Origin: Vitis vinifera
Lineage: Eukaryota > Streptophyta > Magnoliopsida > Vitales > Vitaceae
Assembly: GCF_030704535.1 (NCBI RefSeq)
Contig: NC_081818.1
Span: forward strand, 3,299,001 to 3,363,000
DNA length: 64,000 nt
Direction of reading: 5' to 3'
The notes below the pieces were generated by a model. That model saw only the letters and a list, made by a program, of their open reading frames with translations. It made no database searches and was not told where the DNA came from. Positions 1 through 11,614 of the stretch are shown here, one piece after another. The position numbers and the translations under genes are program-made. Within the stretch, counting starts at the first letter, position 1; each line of letters begins with the position of its first letter.

Positions 1-838
1 ATGATTTTGGTGCATAAGTAAAGAATGTAATGCATGAAAATCCTAGTGCACCAACAACCTTACAAAGAGATCTTATGAAGCTTGGATCTTGAAAAACACT
101 TCTCTTTGAGGTGGTCTTCTTCTTCATGATTTCTCCTTGGCTTGATTTGTCTTTGTGATTGCCACTTTGGAGATCGTCTTGCCTAATCACACTTGAAATA
201 TAATCATTAGTTTTAAACCTTGTTTTGTTATCATCAAAATCAAAATTAACTAAACCTTGGTTTCACAGTTTTTATAGATCCTAGTGATATTTGTTATCAA
301 GTGTCAAAAAATAATAGAACATGAAAACTAAGTGTCAAACCAAGGATAAGTTGGTAGGTGAGAAGAAAGCCCTATTGAGTAAGTTTAAAGAAGTTTGCAA
401 AGTAAATAAGGAAAATTGAAAGGAAAAATCGAATTCTTGAAGAAGAAATACATGGATTTACTCAAGCAATCTTTGGAAATGCTAAGAGAAAACGAGAAAT
501 CACAAAATGACTTAGCAAACTCTTCCACCAAGTTTGAACATAAAAAAGAAGAAGAAATTCTTAAGTTGTGAGACTTATTCATTATCATCTCTAACAACAA
601 TTTGTTAAATCTAAGGACCTAAGGTATAACATCAACTATGAAGAATGTCAAGTAAAGTAAATCATATCCCCTTTTCCAAAGGTTGAGGGTGAAGTTTGGG
701 AAAAGGTAACCACTGAATGTGCTAGTACTAACATGGAAGGAAATTAGGATGCCAACTATGCTTGAAATGAATTTACTTCAATTATTAATCTTTTTGTAAT
801 AGATAATATCTTATATGAGCATGTACCAAAGTTAATAG

Positions 839-1241
839 GAGGTTTTGACTTATAAGTGAAACCTTAGGGTGGTCACATATTCCTATGGATTAGGTCACTG
901 TTGATGGAAGCTGGTGACAACAGATATTCTCAATAGAGGTACCATGATATCTCATGAAATTGAGATAGTGTGTCTCATTGGGTGATCCAAATTATATGTG
1001 ATCTAAAAGACAATGACCATAACATTTTTTTTAGTGAAAATTTAACATAGACTTCGTGGAGCTAGAGTATGTCAATTGATCATATAATAAGCGAGATTTG
1101 TAACTTAATTGGAAAAGTGATAGATGATAACATTACCTTGTTAGATTATGAACACTAGTTCATGGACAATCTGCATGCAATGGATAGTAGGTCATATACT
1201 CAAGTTTTGTCTCATTGTTATTTACATAGAGTATTGGAATC
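839..1241 (+). repeat. direct repeat, copy 1
   Basis: This segment, starting GAGGTTTTGACTTATAAGTG, is matched by 2638-3054 over its whole length with scattered substitutions and small indels. Both copies share the words TGACCATAACATTT and GTCTCATTGTTA. Similarity begins abruptly at GAGGTTTTGACT and stops just after TATTG(G/A)AAT. It is probably part of an old retroelement, either LTR or untranslated region; the family is not known to me. Confidence 0.65.
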
Positions 1242-1588
1242 AATACTCTTGTGGGTCTTAGTGGTTTCCATTTTGATCTCATATACCATGATGACATATT
1301 TTGTGAGAGTTGGATTAGCCCTAGGTTTACGCTTGTGTGTAAAGGCATTTTGGTAATTACGTAAGACTGCATAGGAAATAGTGAATAAGGTCTTTGGATT
1401 GGGTTAATTAATTAATTAATTAGATGACCATGTGTGGTTAATTAATCAATTAGAACCTATTTTAGGTTAGATTAAAAGTGATCAAAGCCTTGGTGGGCTT
1501 AAGTCACTTAAGCCTAGTAAAGGAATCCTATAAATACCTATAAGGGTTAAGGTTTCCAAGGCTTTTGATTGTCATCTTCCACATCCAT

Positions 1589-1612
1589 AGAGAGAGAGAG
1601 AGAGAGAGAGAG
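1589..1612. repeat. (GA)n microsatellite
   Basis: Run of GA dinucleotides about 24 bases long, downstream of a CTATAAATA box near 1530 on the plus strand. Confidence 0.9.
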
Positions 1613-2637
1613 CCAAGGCATATTCCCTTCCAAAGTTCACTATTTAGAGTGCCAAGGTTGTAGTTTGAGTCATTGGGTGGAAGACTTTGGTTGTATGAGA
1701 CTTCCAAAGTATTTAGACATCTATTTCAATGCAATAAATTGATCTAGGAACATCCAAACCCATGTATGAATGTTTTTTTCCTTAGTTTTGTTAATCTAAA
1801 TGGTTTTAAAAGTCATGCTTTCGTTTGGATTAGTTTTTAAAGAAGCTTAGGGTAGATTTGCATGTACCTATACAATCTAAGGTTTGAGAATGGAGAAATC
1901 CAAGGTCTCTATCATTAGGTATATAAATTCAAACTTAATTTGAATATGATAAAGACTCTTGCAAGCTTACTTTTGAGTTTGTGTCAATTGTAGGTGGTGG
2001 GATTGTTAGTTGGAGAAGTGTAAAACAATCTCGTATTACGTTCATTCCACTATGGAAATTGAGTATGCTATTGCTTATAAGGTAATAGAGGAAGTCGTTG
2101 GCTTCGGAAGTTTTTAATGGAGCTTAGGATAGTACCCTTGGTTGTATCGTCCCTGACATTGTTTTGTAATAACAGTGAGGCGGTGATACAATTTAAAAAA
2201 CTAAGGAACCACTAGAAGGGTAAACATATTGAGAGGAAGTATTACTTGATACGTGAGATAGTAATGAAAGAAGATGTGGTTGTGGAGAAGATCTTGCTTC
2301 TACGAAGAACTTGTTGATCCCTTTATGAAGACTTTGTCTACTAGAGTCTTTGATTGTCATAGGGATAGTTCCTTGTAAGTTGATAATTGGTTCATAATCA
2401 GTTTATAGATTTGAGCAATCCAATAAAGACTATAATACCTCTTAATTAAATGGATGATTTATCTTGAATATTAGGATTAATTTCTCATGATGAGTGCACT
2501 AATATATATGATTACACATTGAAAATGATTTACGGTGAATCATGACGTAAGACTATCAATTGTCATGATTCACCGAGTTATTATGTTGTATGGACTCTCA
2601 ATCTTAAAAGGATATTGAGTTTGTGTCAAAGTCAACA

Positions 2638-3054
2638 TGAGGTTTTGACTTATAGGTGAAACCCTAAAGTGGTCATACATCCCTATGGATTGGGTCATTA
2701 TTGATAGAAACTGGTGATAACATGTATTCTTAATAAAAATACTATGATATCTCATATGTTTGAGACAATGTGTCTTCTTGGATGATCTAGAGGATATGCA
2801 ATCTAGAAAACCATGACCATAACATTTCTTTTAGTAGAAATTTGACATATATTCCTTAGAGATAGAGTATACTAATTTATCACATAAAAAGTGGGAATTA
2901 TAACTCAATGATTGGTGAAGTAATCTTGATATATAGGTGATACTACTACCTTATTGGATTACATACATCAGTTCATAAAGAATCTGCATATAGTAAATAG
3001 TAGGTCACACACCTGAGTTTCGTCTCATTGTTAATGACATAGGGTATTGAAATG
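2638..3054 (+). repeat. direct repeat, copy 2
   Basis: Diverged second copy of the 839-1241 segment in the same orientation, about 1.8 kb downstream. The flanks of the two copies are unrelated, so this is not a simple recent tandem duplication. It could be two insertions of one element family or two ends of one decayed element. Confidence 0.65.
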
Positions 3055-5500
3055 TAATTGATTTTCTTTAATGGGATGATGTTAAATCAACTTCAAAATT
3101 TAATTCAACTTTGTCCAATTTTGCCTTTATTGGATGAATTAAACTTCATCCCAAGATCATATTATAAATAAAAGTAACATACACTACAAGGAACTTTACC
3201 ATAATAATTGTAAGTGTAATGCTAGAAATATCACTTCACTTATTGGACTAACAAAGCACCCATTAAACTTGCAAGGGAACTTGTTATTGAAGTCAACTGG
3301 TTGGAAGGTAACCCTATTCTTATAAAAGTGTTTATGAATCAGATATCAACTAAGTTGTCTAGATCAACCAAAATATGTTGCACTTCACAATTTACGATAA
3401 CAAGGTTACCACCAATGCTCGTTATATGGTTTTGACATTTCTCAACCACTTGCTTGTGTAAAAGCCAAACCTTTGCTACCACCTAAGCGTATGTTAACTA
3501 GTCAAATGTTGACTCTAAATTGGTCAACCTACTCCAAGTTGGTAGATTTCCACTATGTATGATTGAAACAACATGCCCTAATCTTTCATACACATTGTCA
3601 TTAGAGAGGTTATCAAGTTGTTGTGCTTATCGAACTCCATCGCTAAGGATGGCAAGGAACTAGCATAACTCACACATTTTCACATGCATTTTTATTACGT
3701 GCTTCAAGCTTATGCATTCTATGTCTATGCAGTCTATGATACTCACAATATTGATTCTTGTCATGGTTCAAAAGATCTCCTTTAGCCTAAAGGGGCCATT
3801 AACAATTTGAAGTTTACATAATTGTTAAATGCTTGTATATAAGGTACATCCAATTAGCTAATGTCAAGCTTATATTTCCATTTGTTGCTTTGACTCTATG
3901 CACACCCCATCGATTCTCATAATACGTGCTCGTTTGCCTCATTGAGATGCACCCAATCTCATCAATTGTCTTTTTTCTTTGTAGTCGGTGGCTAGTATAA
4001 CCTTAAGTTAGGAGTTCACCATGTCTTCTTCCAATTTAGAGTACTTATAAGCCTTAGAGAAAGACTTTTTCATACTTGCAAGTTTTATTTTTTTTCTTGC
4101 GTAGCAACCTATACAAAAATTAGAATTATGAGGCAATCCTCACTTGAAGGCAATTCTAGCCATCCAATTGTCGTATGCTTCTACCTTTACCAATGTGGTT
4201 GAAAAGTGCCACACTTATTTTCTCAAATCTTCTTCTCATTCATCCTAAAAGAAAACTATTAATTTATCCCATTATGTATATATGAGAGAAAAGACTAATG
4301 TGATTGGTGCTATATTTTTTTTTTATTTTTTCTCTTGAATGATGAAAATAATAATGGTTTATTTCATTTACTTCTCCTCGGATTTTAATTGAAAACACCT
4401 GACTCTTATTTGTTTGAAATTTCATTAAATTTTATTATTTTTAATGAAATGAGAAGTGAGTGGAAATAACAAATAAAAATGATATAAGTGGTATTTGATG
4501 AATTTTCAAATTAATGAAAACTAGATGTATTTACTCAAAATTATAAGGAAATGGAATGAAATTAAGCCCAAAAATTGAGTAATTTTTTTTTTCTTTTTGT
4601 TTTAAAGTTTGGTTCTTAGCTTTTTCTTTTCTTTTTTTAAGAAAAAGTTTTAAAATGTCATCAGATTAACCTTTTCATTTTTAAAATTTTTGTTCTCATA
4701 TTCTAATCTGAAAAGCTAATGTTATTCAATTCACTCTTTCTTTCTTTCTTTTGTTTTTTTTTAATCTAACAATGTCAATTAGTTCTGTCATTTATTTTTC
4801 AAAGAAAAAGACTAAAAATATGATGGGATTAGTGTATTCATACCAAGTTATCAACTTTTATATTTTTTTTCCAAAACAAAAAATTTATTGAGATAATGTT
4901 TTTAAGTTTCTAAAAGAAAATATTTAAAAATTAACAAAAATATAATATTTTTTATTTAAAAATATAAATTATTAAAGAATTGTAAGGTTTTAAGTTATTA
5001 GATGACAATACAAATATATATTAAGTTAAATTTAATGTTCGAGACGTCAATTTTTAAATAAAATTTTAAAATTAAAGAAAATTGTAAGATATATAAATAA
5101 ATGAGATTAAATATACACAAATTATATCAAAGCACCAAATAATAAGAATAAAATACAAAACATTAAGATCAAATTTGATATAAAATAATAAAATCTGAGA
5201 TGACCATGTGACACCATCTATTCCGAATAATTTGTTAGGATTCAGAAATTATTCCATTAAACTTTTTTATTAGGAGAAAAAAGTACAATCTTGTGTATGT
5301 CCACACCCATGATAGATTGAGATTTGTTACCATAAATAAAGAGTCATTGGGCCCCATGAATCGATACATCAGTTCAAAAATAAAGTCGTAATTGTCCATT
5401 GAAACTTCATTTTCACATCAGGATAATACGAGACAATGGAAAAAAACAGTTCATATTTAATGCAAGTTTTTAAAAAAAGGGTCAAAACAGTCAATTTTTA

Positions 5501-6177
5501 TGATCAAACGGTCTAATTTGATCCAAGATTGGGCTTCAAACCCGTAATCTACCTCCGTGAGTGTAGACTGCAGAGAAGCAAATGTGAGAGTGGTCCATCA
5601 AGTATTCAATTGTTGCAGGCCATTCATTGCTATCTTCTGCTATTTGTACATGAAAGCTCTATTGAGTATAGCAGGCACTGCAAAGTGGGGAACCCCTAAA
5701 ATTTGCAGGACACTTTTCCACCTTCGGCTAGCTTGGTCTTGGAAACCATGTTGGATCTTAATCTTAAAGCAGAAAAATTGATCAGTTTGTTTTTTTTTTT
5801 TTCAAATCATGAAGGGTCACCGTTTATGAAGTTTCATTTTGGAATTTCTCTCTATCCTTTTTCGATGTGGGTCTGTTCTCTCTACCCTTTAAGCCTGGTT
5901 AGAAGTTGTGATTACTGTTGAATCCTATAACCATGGGTCGGAAAATCTAAACGAATTGTAAAACCGATACCCCGTGAAATAAACATGCAAATTACGAAAA
6001 GATGGTTTTAACCTAAAACTTTAAGCTTATATGATTTGGACTTAATATACATATCACATTTCTTAAAAATTACAAGCTCTTTTATTATTTGTTTTTGGAG
6101 ATTCGCATTTTGAAGGTTGCCACCATGGAAATTGAACTTGTTTCTTACTTAAAATTAAATAAGTACTTAATCAAATA
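5501..6177. other. intergenic, downstream of the first 7S-globulin-like gene
   Basis: Holds the 3' flank of the minus-strand gene ending at 6178. Positions 5557-5780 contain short plus-strand frames of better base composition (for example 5703-5780), but they lack splice signals and a recognisable domain, so no gene is called. Confidence 0.4.
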
Positions 6178-7503
6178 TCAAAGGCTAGATGTAAAATTAA
6201 AATTGGCACAACTGGTCTCCCTTAACAGCAGTGAAGAAGTAAACCCCAACCTTGATGATTCAAGATCAAACTGCAGAAGATTATCCTCCAATTGGTGCCC
6301 TCCAATCACAATTGAAGTCCTTTGGTTCAACCCACCATCCAAAAACCCTAGGCAAGCAACATCATCACCCACCAGCACCATGGAATTGGTCTCAAAAATC
6401 CTCCAAAACACCTTCTTATTCTGCAACACAAGATCAATAACAGGAATGGCAGGAGTAGAAAAAGCTCCATTGGTGTTTTTTGTGCTAAAACAAACATCGA
6501 ATGGCGCTACCGGAGAAACCCTAGTAACATTATGTGCCATGGCCTCTTGCAGAAAAAGCTTGGTGAAGGAATTGTATATGGAGGTTTGTAGCAGAGTGTA
6601 GGGATTTACAGTGCTGATCTTTGTCCCACCAATGCCGTTCTTGTTGATAGCTAACAGTGATGAATCCAATGGTACTTGTTTTCCATTGATTTGAATCGAC
6701 TTAACCCTGATGAAATACTCATATGAAGGCAAAGGTTCAGTGACATAAACCCTAGTGGCCACGCTTCTAGGGTTTTTGATAAGAGGAGTGTAGATGAGTA
6801 GCTTGGATACATCAATGCCCGGGAGCAAAGCATAAGGCCCATCGCCAAAAAAGATAACCCCACTTGAGGTTGTGGTTGGAGGAAGGCAGACGGCGAATTT
6901 TCTGGTGAAGTTGAGTGCAGAGGAGAGCAGTGTAGGCAGCCCAATTCTGCCATGGCCGAGGCCTGCAATTCCTTCAGCCCCACCAGCAAGGCCTTGTAAG
7001 AGAACCTCTGGGGCACATGAGAATAGAAAATGGGGAATAGCCACCGCACTTCTAGGGTTTAGGCCATCTGTGGATTGGAGACTGAGCACATCCTCACTGA
7101 GGTCCCCAGCTGAGACTTTGCTAGTAAACACATTTTCTGAGAACAAAATGCATGTCCCATTGTTACACTTGGGTCTACCCCTAGACAGGCAATGGTCACA
7201 ACTTTTGGGACCATGGGCTAAGAAGCACTGGCTCGAGTGGCATTGAGCCGGGCGGTAGGAAGACGAGACATAATTGGAGCCACAACCAACCCATAGAAAC
7301 TGGCCACCAAGATCCACAATAACGTTCAAGGGCACTAGGGGTGTCCTTTGGCTGATAATGGTGACATATTGGAGAGTTGAGGCATGTTTAGTGAGGGGAA
7401 GAACAAGAGCATTAGGGTGGATTAAGGGTGTTTGGGAGATGGAGAATGATGTGAGAGAGAGCAAAATGAGAGAAAATAAGTGGGCTTGTGGCAAGGAAGC
7501 CAT
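6178..7503 (-). CDS. basic 7S globulin / TAXI-type xylanase-inhibitor-like protein, secreted
   Basis: Single-exon protein of 441 aa. The start is the ATG at 7503; the open frame runs five codons further upstream only through a GTG. Residues 1-23 are a hydrophobic signal peptide ending near SFSIS, so the product is secreted. The fold is that of pepsin-like (A1) proteins: N-lobe motif DLGGQFLWV at 64-72, then a cysteine-rich insert (CHSSQC, CDHC, CNNGTC, about 88-118), then a C-lobe with STVNPYT at 297-303 and a closing LEDNLLQFDL near 405-414. Active proteases carry D-T/S-G at both sites. Here the first is DLG and the second lacks Asp, as in the xylanase inhibitor, EDGP and basic 7S globulin group, so inhibition or carbohydrate-enzyme binding in the apoplast is more likely than proteolysis (inference). 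N-glycosylation sequons occur near 115, 198, 325 and 436. It is a tandem paralog of the gene at 10232-11551. Confidence 0.93.
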   Translation of the reverse strand: MASLPQAHLFSLILLSLTSFSISQTPLIHPNALVLPLTKHASTLQYVTIISQRTPLVPLNVIVDLGGQFLWVGCGSNYVSSSYRPAQCHSSQCFLAHGPKSCDHCLSRGRPKCNNGTCILFSENVFTSKVSAGDLSEDVLSLQSTDGLNPRSAVAIPHFLFSCAPEVLLQGLAGGAEGIAGLGHGRIGLPTLLSSALNFTRKFAVCLPPTTTSSGVIFFGDGPYALLPGIDVSKLLIYTPLIKNPRSVATRVYVTEPLPSYEYFIRVKSIQINGKQVPLDSSLLAINKNGIGGTKISTVNPYTLLQTSIYNSFTKLFLQEAMAHNVTRVSPVAPFDVCFSTKNTNGAFSTPAIPVIDLVLQNKKVFWRIFETNSMVLVGDDVACLGFLDGGLNQRTSIVIGGHQLEDNLLQFDLESSRLGFTSSLLLRETSCANFNFTSSL

Positions 7504-8316
7504 GGTTGAATAATCCACGAGGGTAGGAGAGGACTATTTAGTGATGAAGCTTGATGGTCTGATGGGTCTGAGTGTGACCAGTCTTGGAAAGAGATAAGTA
7601 ATTGGGCCCCATGAGAGGGATGGGTGACCAAAGATGAGCGGCATGGCTTTAATTGTAGGGTACCCACCCCACATGAAACTATGATGTAATGTTGTGTGGC
7701 ATTTACCATGTATAACGACAAATTTGGAAAGAAGGTACATGTGAAAGGAGGAATTTTGGGTCAAATTGACCATTTTAATTGATAAAATGTAGGTCATGGG
7801 CATTCATATTTCATAGGTATAAGATGAACTTTATGGAAAAACCAATCACAACACCTACTTTGCAATTTATTTTCATGGTTTCATGCTTCACTTGGAAACA
7901 AATTTGATCAAATATCTGACTCACCGATCTTCTTATTTATCATTCCTACCGACATTCCATTCAATTCAAAATAAAAGAAGTATTTAATGAAATCTCATTT
8001 GTTATGATATTATTTATTTATAATGTTACATATTTATGTTCTCATCCAATGATTTAGATTTTATTAAAGATATACATTTTAATCATAGAGATTATAAATT
8101 GGTTATAAATACCGTACCTTAATATTTTCCTAATTTAAAAAATTTAAATTTAAATAGTTTGTAAAAAAAGTAGAAGTTGTACTTTCAAAACATGATCTTG
8201 AAACACATGCTAAATTATATAGTTTTAAGATATGGTTTTAAAATTCATATTAAAGTCATAGTTTGAAGATGTAAATTCTAGTAAATACATTTAAAAGAAA
8301 AATTAAAAGATAAGAG

Positions 8317-8426
8317 TTCGTTCGATAATGATTTTAGGAAACGTCTTTAACATTTCTAACATTTAAAAGTTTTTATTTTTTAAATATTAGGAATGTTATA
8401 AATATTTTCTCAAATCACTACCACGC
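8317..8426. mobile_element. MITE-like foldback, diverged relative of 18127-18233
   Basis: The segment starts TTCGATAATGATTTTAGGAA and ends in sequence whose reverse complement reads GGTAGTGATTTGAGAAAAT, so the two ends pair imperfectly. The internal order of words (AACATT, TTTTTATTTTT, ATGTTATAAA) matches the cleaner hairpin at 18127-18233, which suggests one non-autonomous family. Confidence 0.45.
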
Positions 8427-9473
8427 ACTTAAAATATAGGACAAAAATAGTCAAATGTTTAAGATGTGATTTAGTGGTCAGAATAAGTGCCACTTTGAAT
8501 CCAAGCTCTGAAATAAGTATATGTAAATCCATGTGATGATATGGAAATTTAATTCAAAAACTTGATGGTTACATTTTTAGTAGATAGAATTCTTCATATA
8601 TAATTATTATAAATTATTAATTATTAATTAATAATTTGCTTAGTATATATCATTATATGATTTTAATTAATTTATAGCTAATTTGGTATTTTTTTTAAAA
8701 AAAAAACAGTTCTCAAAAAAAAAAAAAAGATAATTTTTTTTTTTTTTTTTGTCTATACCAGTTCTTAAAAAATAGCTCAGGCAGAGGTGAAGATGAATTG
8801 AATTGAGCAAAGATTACAATGATAAAGACATATCATAATCCTTCTATTTTTCAATGGTACAAAAAAAAGTATTTTATACAAAAATAGAAAATAAATCTTA
8901 CATAAAGGGTGAGTGCCACCTACTTTTTATCATTACTAATTAATTGAAAATAAACCACCTAAGTTTACACTCACCCGCACATCCAATTAATAACTTGATT
9001 GTGAAAGGAATCAATGTTAGGTGATGATTTCCACCAAATAACTTGATTGTGAATAGGACCTCCTTGCTCCAATCTTGCAAACAAAATTATACTCATTGAT
9101 AACAATATTAAAGTGTAAAGATACTCTTTCTATATATATAAAGATAAGACTTTTAACGTGGTTATGTCCATAGAGTACACAAATACTCAAGAATCTACTA
9201 ATCAAAAGAAACGTGAGGCAATATAATGATGAAGTTCTAAAAAACTATTCTCAATTATGATTATGTTATCTAAAAAGAAAAACCTAAAATATATAAGAGT
9301 TAAATATTTAATAAGGGCAAACTCGTTATTCATCATATTAAAAAAAATTCTCTAACGAGCTTAGCGGGAAGCTCAAATCCCGACATCCCCAGCAAAATAC
9401 AATAAAATTGATTCAAACTTTACAATCCAATAATAAAGAAATTAGAGATTAAAAAAGATTCACTTGTGGAATT

Positions 9474-9492
9474 TCTCTCTCTCTCTCTCTCT
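9474..9492. repeat. (CT)n microsatellite
   Basis: Uninterrupted CT run of about 19 bases in AT-rich intergenic DNA. Confidence 0.85.
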
Positions 9493-10231
9493 TGGTATAT
9501 ATGTGATTAATTTTGTATGTATTAACTTAAATATTTGGCATTTATTCACTTTTGGACAAGCATAAATAAAGGGTTTTGGAGTTGTTGAAGGTATAGATTG
9601 ATGCAGGTATGAGCATTAATAATACCACGAGTATAAAGAATGATCCATTGAATCCAACGTTGCTTTTTTGCATGGTTTTTTAAGGTTTCATTTTTCATAC
9701 TTGGAAGTTAATCCAGATTTGCTCATTTGAGTTTTCTCATCATTGCTGATGGACGGATCAGTGTCGATGTCTAATCCATCTGAAAACCAATTAGCATCCA
9801 ATGAAAAATATGGCGGACTTTTATGGAATTTGACATGATGCTCATCATACAGCCATCATTCAAACTTGAATACAAATCATTTTTCTTGCTTAGATTTTTG
9901 AATTCACATGCACACTGGTTAGGATCTATGATGTGTTTCTATGGTGATCATGGGCATTTTTGGGGATCCGGCCGGGTTGTTTAGATTATGGAAGAATTTG
10001 CAGAGACTTGATTTTTCACCATTCAATTCAGTTCAATTATGTCTAGCCTTGATAATCTATGATCCATTCGAACATGTTAGTTGACTGAAAATTGGCTGCC
10101 ATCATAAACACAACATCACCCCACCATTTATTTATTCATCTTAGAAAAACTTAGTGCAGAAAGACAAGTACAACTTCAGATGTACATGATCTAATACACC
10201 AAAAAAGAGGAAGAAGCTATCACACTTATGC

Positions 10232-11551
10232 CTACACATGCTTCTCCTCCTTTGCAGCTGAGGTTTGGGCGGAGCCTACGAAGAAGTTACCACAATGAGT
10301 TCCACGGAATAGCAGCGAAGAGCTGAAGCCCAGCTTTGACCTAGCCAGATCAAACTGCAGAAGATTGTCCTCCAACTGATATGACCCTAGAATAATTGGA
10401 GCTTTAGGGTTGGATCCTCCATCCACAAAGCCTAAGCACCAGACCCCAGGTCGCGGCTGTACCATTGAGTTTGCGCCAACAATCCTCCATACGTTGTTAC
10501 GGTTGTGCAATACAAGATCAATGTTAGCAACTTCAGGCCCGATTTGCGTTGCAGTCATCTTAGTCGCGTCAAAGCACAGCCCAAAGGGTGCAATTGGTTG
10601 CACCCGGGGTGCCCACGACATCTGGTTCGCGTAGAACTGAGTGAAAGTTTGGTAGATTGAGTGTTCCAGGACGGTGTAAGGCGTTGTGGTGCTGATCAGA
10701 GTCGAACCAGGTCTTCTGTTTAACAAGGCCGGGTTCACTGGGACGACCCTCTCATTGATCCTTATTGATGTCACTTGTATGAAGTACTCGCCTTCTCTGC
10801 TGATGGATAGTGGGGTAGAGCCTAGTGGATGTGAGACGTCGATGCCGGGATGTAGTCTGTAGGGGGCTTCTCCCAAGAAAAGTACTCCATGGTTAAGTGG
10901 GGAAGTGAGGCACAGAGCAAACTTCTGTTGGAATCCAAAGTGGGAAGCCAGTTGAGTCGGTAGGGCAATCGAAGTGTGGCCTAAGCCAACAACTCCTTGT
11001 ACAGCAGGTGGGAACCCCTTTTGTGCCAGAGAGGAAGGCGCACAAGCGAAGAGGAACTGAGGGATAGTGACCAATTGCCCGAGGCTAGACCCATCTGTGG
11101 ATGGAATTGAGAGGACATCTTGGGCGAGCTCACCGAAGGCGGTCTCCCCGGAGATAGGGTTCGCCGCGTTGAGCCCGCATGTGTTGTTGTGGCAGCCGGG
11201 CCTGGTTTGGGCCGAGCAAGTGCGGCAGTCGTGAAGGTTGGCTCTAGAGCACTGAGTGGAGTGGCACTGTGGGGCGTTGTAGGTTGATGACAGGTAGTTG
11301 CTCTCGCAATCAACCCACAACGACCGCCCATTTACATCCAGAACCAGGGGGACTGGCTTCAGAGGAGTCCTCTTTTGGATGTCTACTACATGAAGATTCG
11401 TTGCCTCGTTCTTGCTAACGAGCAGGACAAGAGCATTAGGCCTGGAAGAGACACTGTCATTAGTCAGGAGAGTGGTTGGGGGCTGCTGATCAGCTGCTAC
11501 CAAGATGATAAGAGCAAAGAAAACGGGGAGGCAGTGAAGAGAGGGAGCCAT
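10232..11551 (-). CDS. basic 7S globulin 2-like / TAXI-type inhibitor-like protein, secreted
   Basis: Single-exon protein of 439 aa when started at the second ATG (11551). An upstream in-frame ATG at 11599 would give 455 aa, but a TATAAA on the minus strand at 11614-11609 lies only about 10 bases before it, so transcription should start inside that extension. The MAPSLHCLP start also gives a clean signal peptide (residues 1-20, ending LVAA). The pepsin-like fold is recognisable: LDVNGRSLWVDC at 71-82 in place of the first D-T-G loop, a cysteine-rich insert at about 96-125, STTTPYT at 287-293 where the second catalytic Asp should be, and LEDNLLQFDL near 393-402. Both catalytic triads are lost, so it should not be a working protease. 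Family members act as storage or apoplastic proteins, xylanase or glucanase inhibitors, or peptide-binding proteins; which applies here cannot be told. Its codon use is more GC-rich than that of its tandem paralog. Confidence 0.93.
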   Translation of the reverse strand: MAPSLHCLPVFFALIILVAADQQPPTTLLTNDSVSSRPNALVLLVSKNEATNLHVVDIQKRTPLKPVPLVLDVNGRSLWVDCESNYLSSTYNAPQCHSTQCSRANLHDCRTCSAQTRPGCHNNTCGLNAANPISGETAFGELAQDVLSIPSTDGSSLGQLVTIPQFLFACAPSSLAQKGFPPAVQGVVGLGHTSIALPTQLASHFGFQQKFALCLTSPLNHGVLFLGEAPYRLHPGIDVSHPLGSTPLSISREGEYFIQVTSIRINERVVPVNPALLNRRPGSTLISTTTPYTVLEHSIYQTFTQFYANQMSWAPRVQPIAPFGLCFDATKMTATQIGPEVANIDLVLHNRNNVWRIVGANSMVQPRPGVWCLGFVDGGSNPKAPIILGSYQLEDNLLQFDLARSKLGFSSSLLFRGTHCGNFFVGSAQTSAAKEEKHV

Positions 11552-11608
11552 TGCGCGCAGTAGAGAAAATGGGGCAGTGGTGAAAGGGAGGGAGAGCATA
11601 CGGTGTTC

Positions 11609-11614
11609 TTTATA
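11609..11614 (-). promoter_or_regulatory. TATA box of the 10232-11551 gene
   Basis: TATAAA on the minus strand, 58 bases upstream of the ATG at 11551. A start of transcription about 30 bases downstream would fall near 11582, between the two candidate ATGs, which favours the downstream one. Confidence 0.6.

Larger units (their letters stand above)
1..5500. other. gene-poor region of degraded repeats
   Basis: No intact gene is visible. Positions 390-570 (plus) read as a charged, coiled-coil-like frame rich in K and E that ends in stops, which could be decayed retroelement gag-like sequence. A segment of about 400 bp occurs twice (listed separately). Between the copies there is a TATA-like CTATAAATA near 1530 followed by a GA run, as in an LTR or promoter, but no LTR boundaries could be fixed. 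Positions 3050-4260 give only short minus-strand frames full of stops, and I could not assign them to a transposase family. Positions 4300-5500 are AT-rich without recognisable content. Confidence 0.5.
7504..10231. other. intergenic spacer between the two 7S-globulin-like paralogs
   Basis: Upstream region of the 6178-7503 gene and downstream region of the next paralog. A weak TATA-like CTAAATAG lies near 7533-7540 on the minus strand, about 35 bases before the ATG. The rest is AT-rich, with a MITE-like hairpin at 8317-8426 and a (CT)n run at 9474-9492. No further gene was seen. Confidence 0.5.

Noticed and set aside
3050..4260. Possible minus-strand Mutator-like transposase remnant
   Set aside because: Only short peptides between many stops. 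The zinc-knuckle and other diagnostic motifs could not be found.
6089..6601. 170-codon plus-strand frame
   Set aside because: It lies antisense to the 3' part of the 7S-globulin-like gene and mirrors its codon structure. No domain or independent signals.
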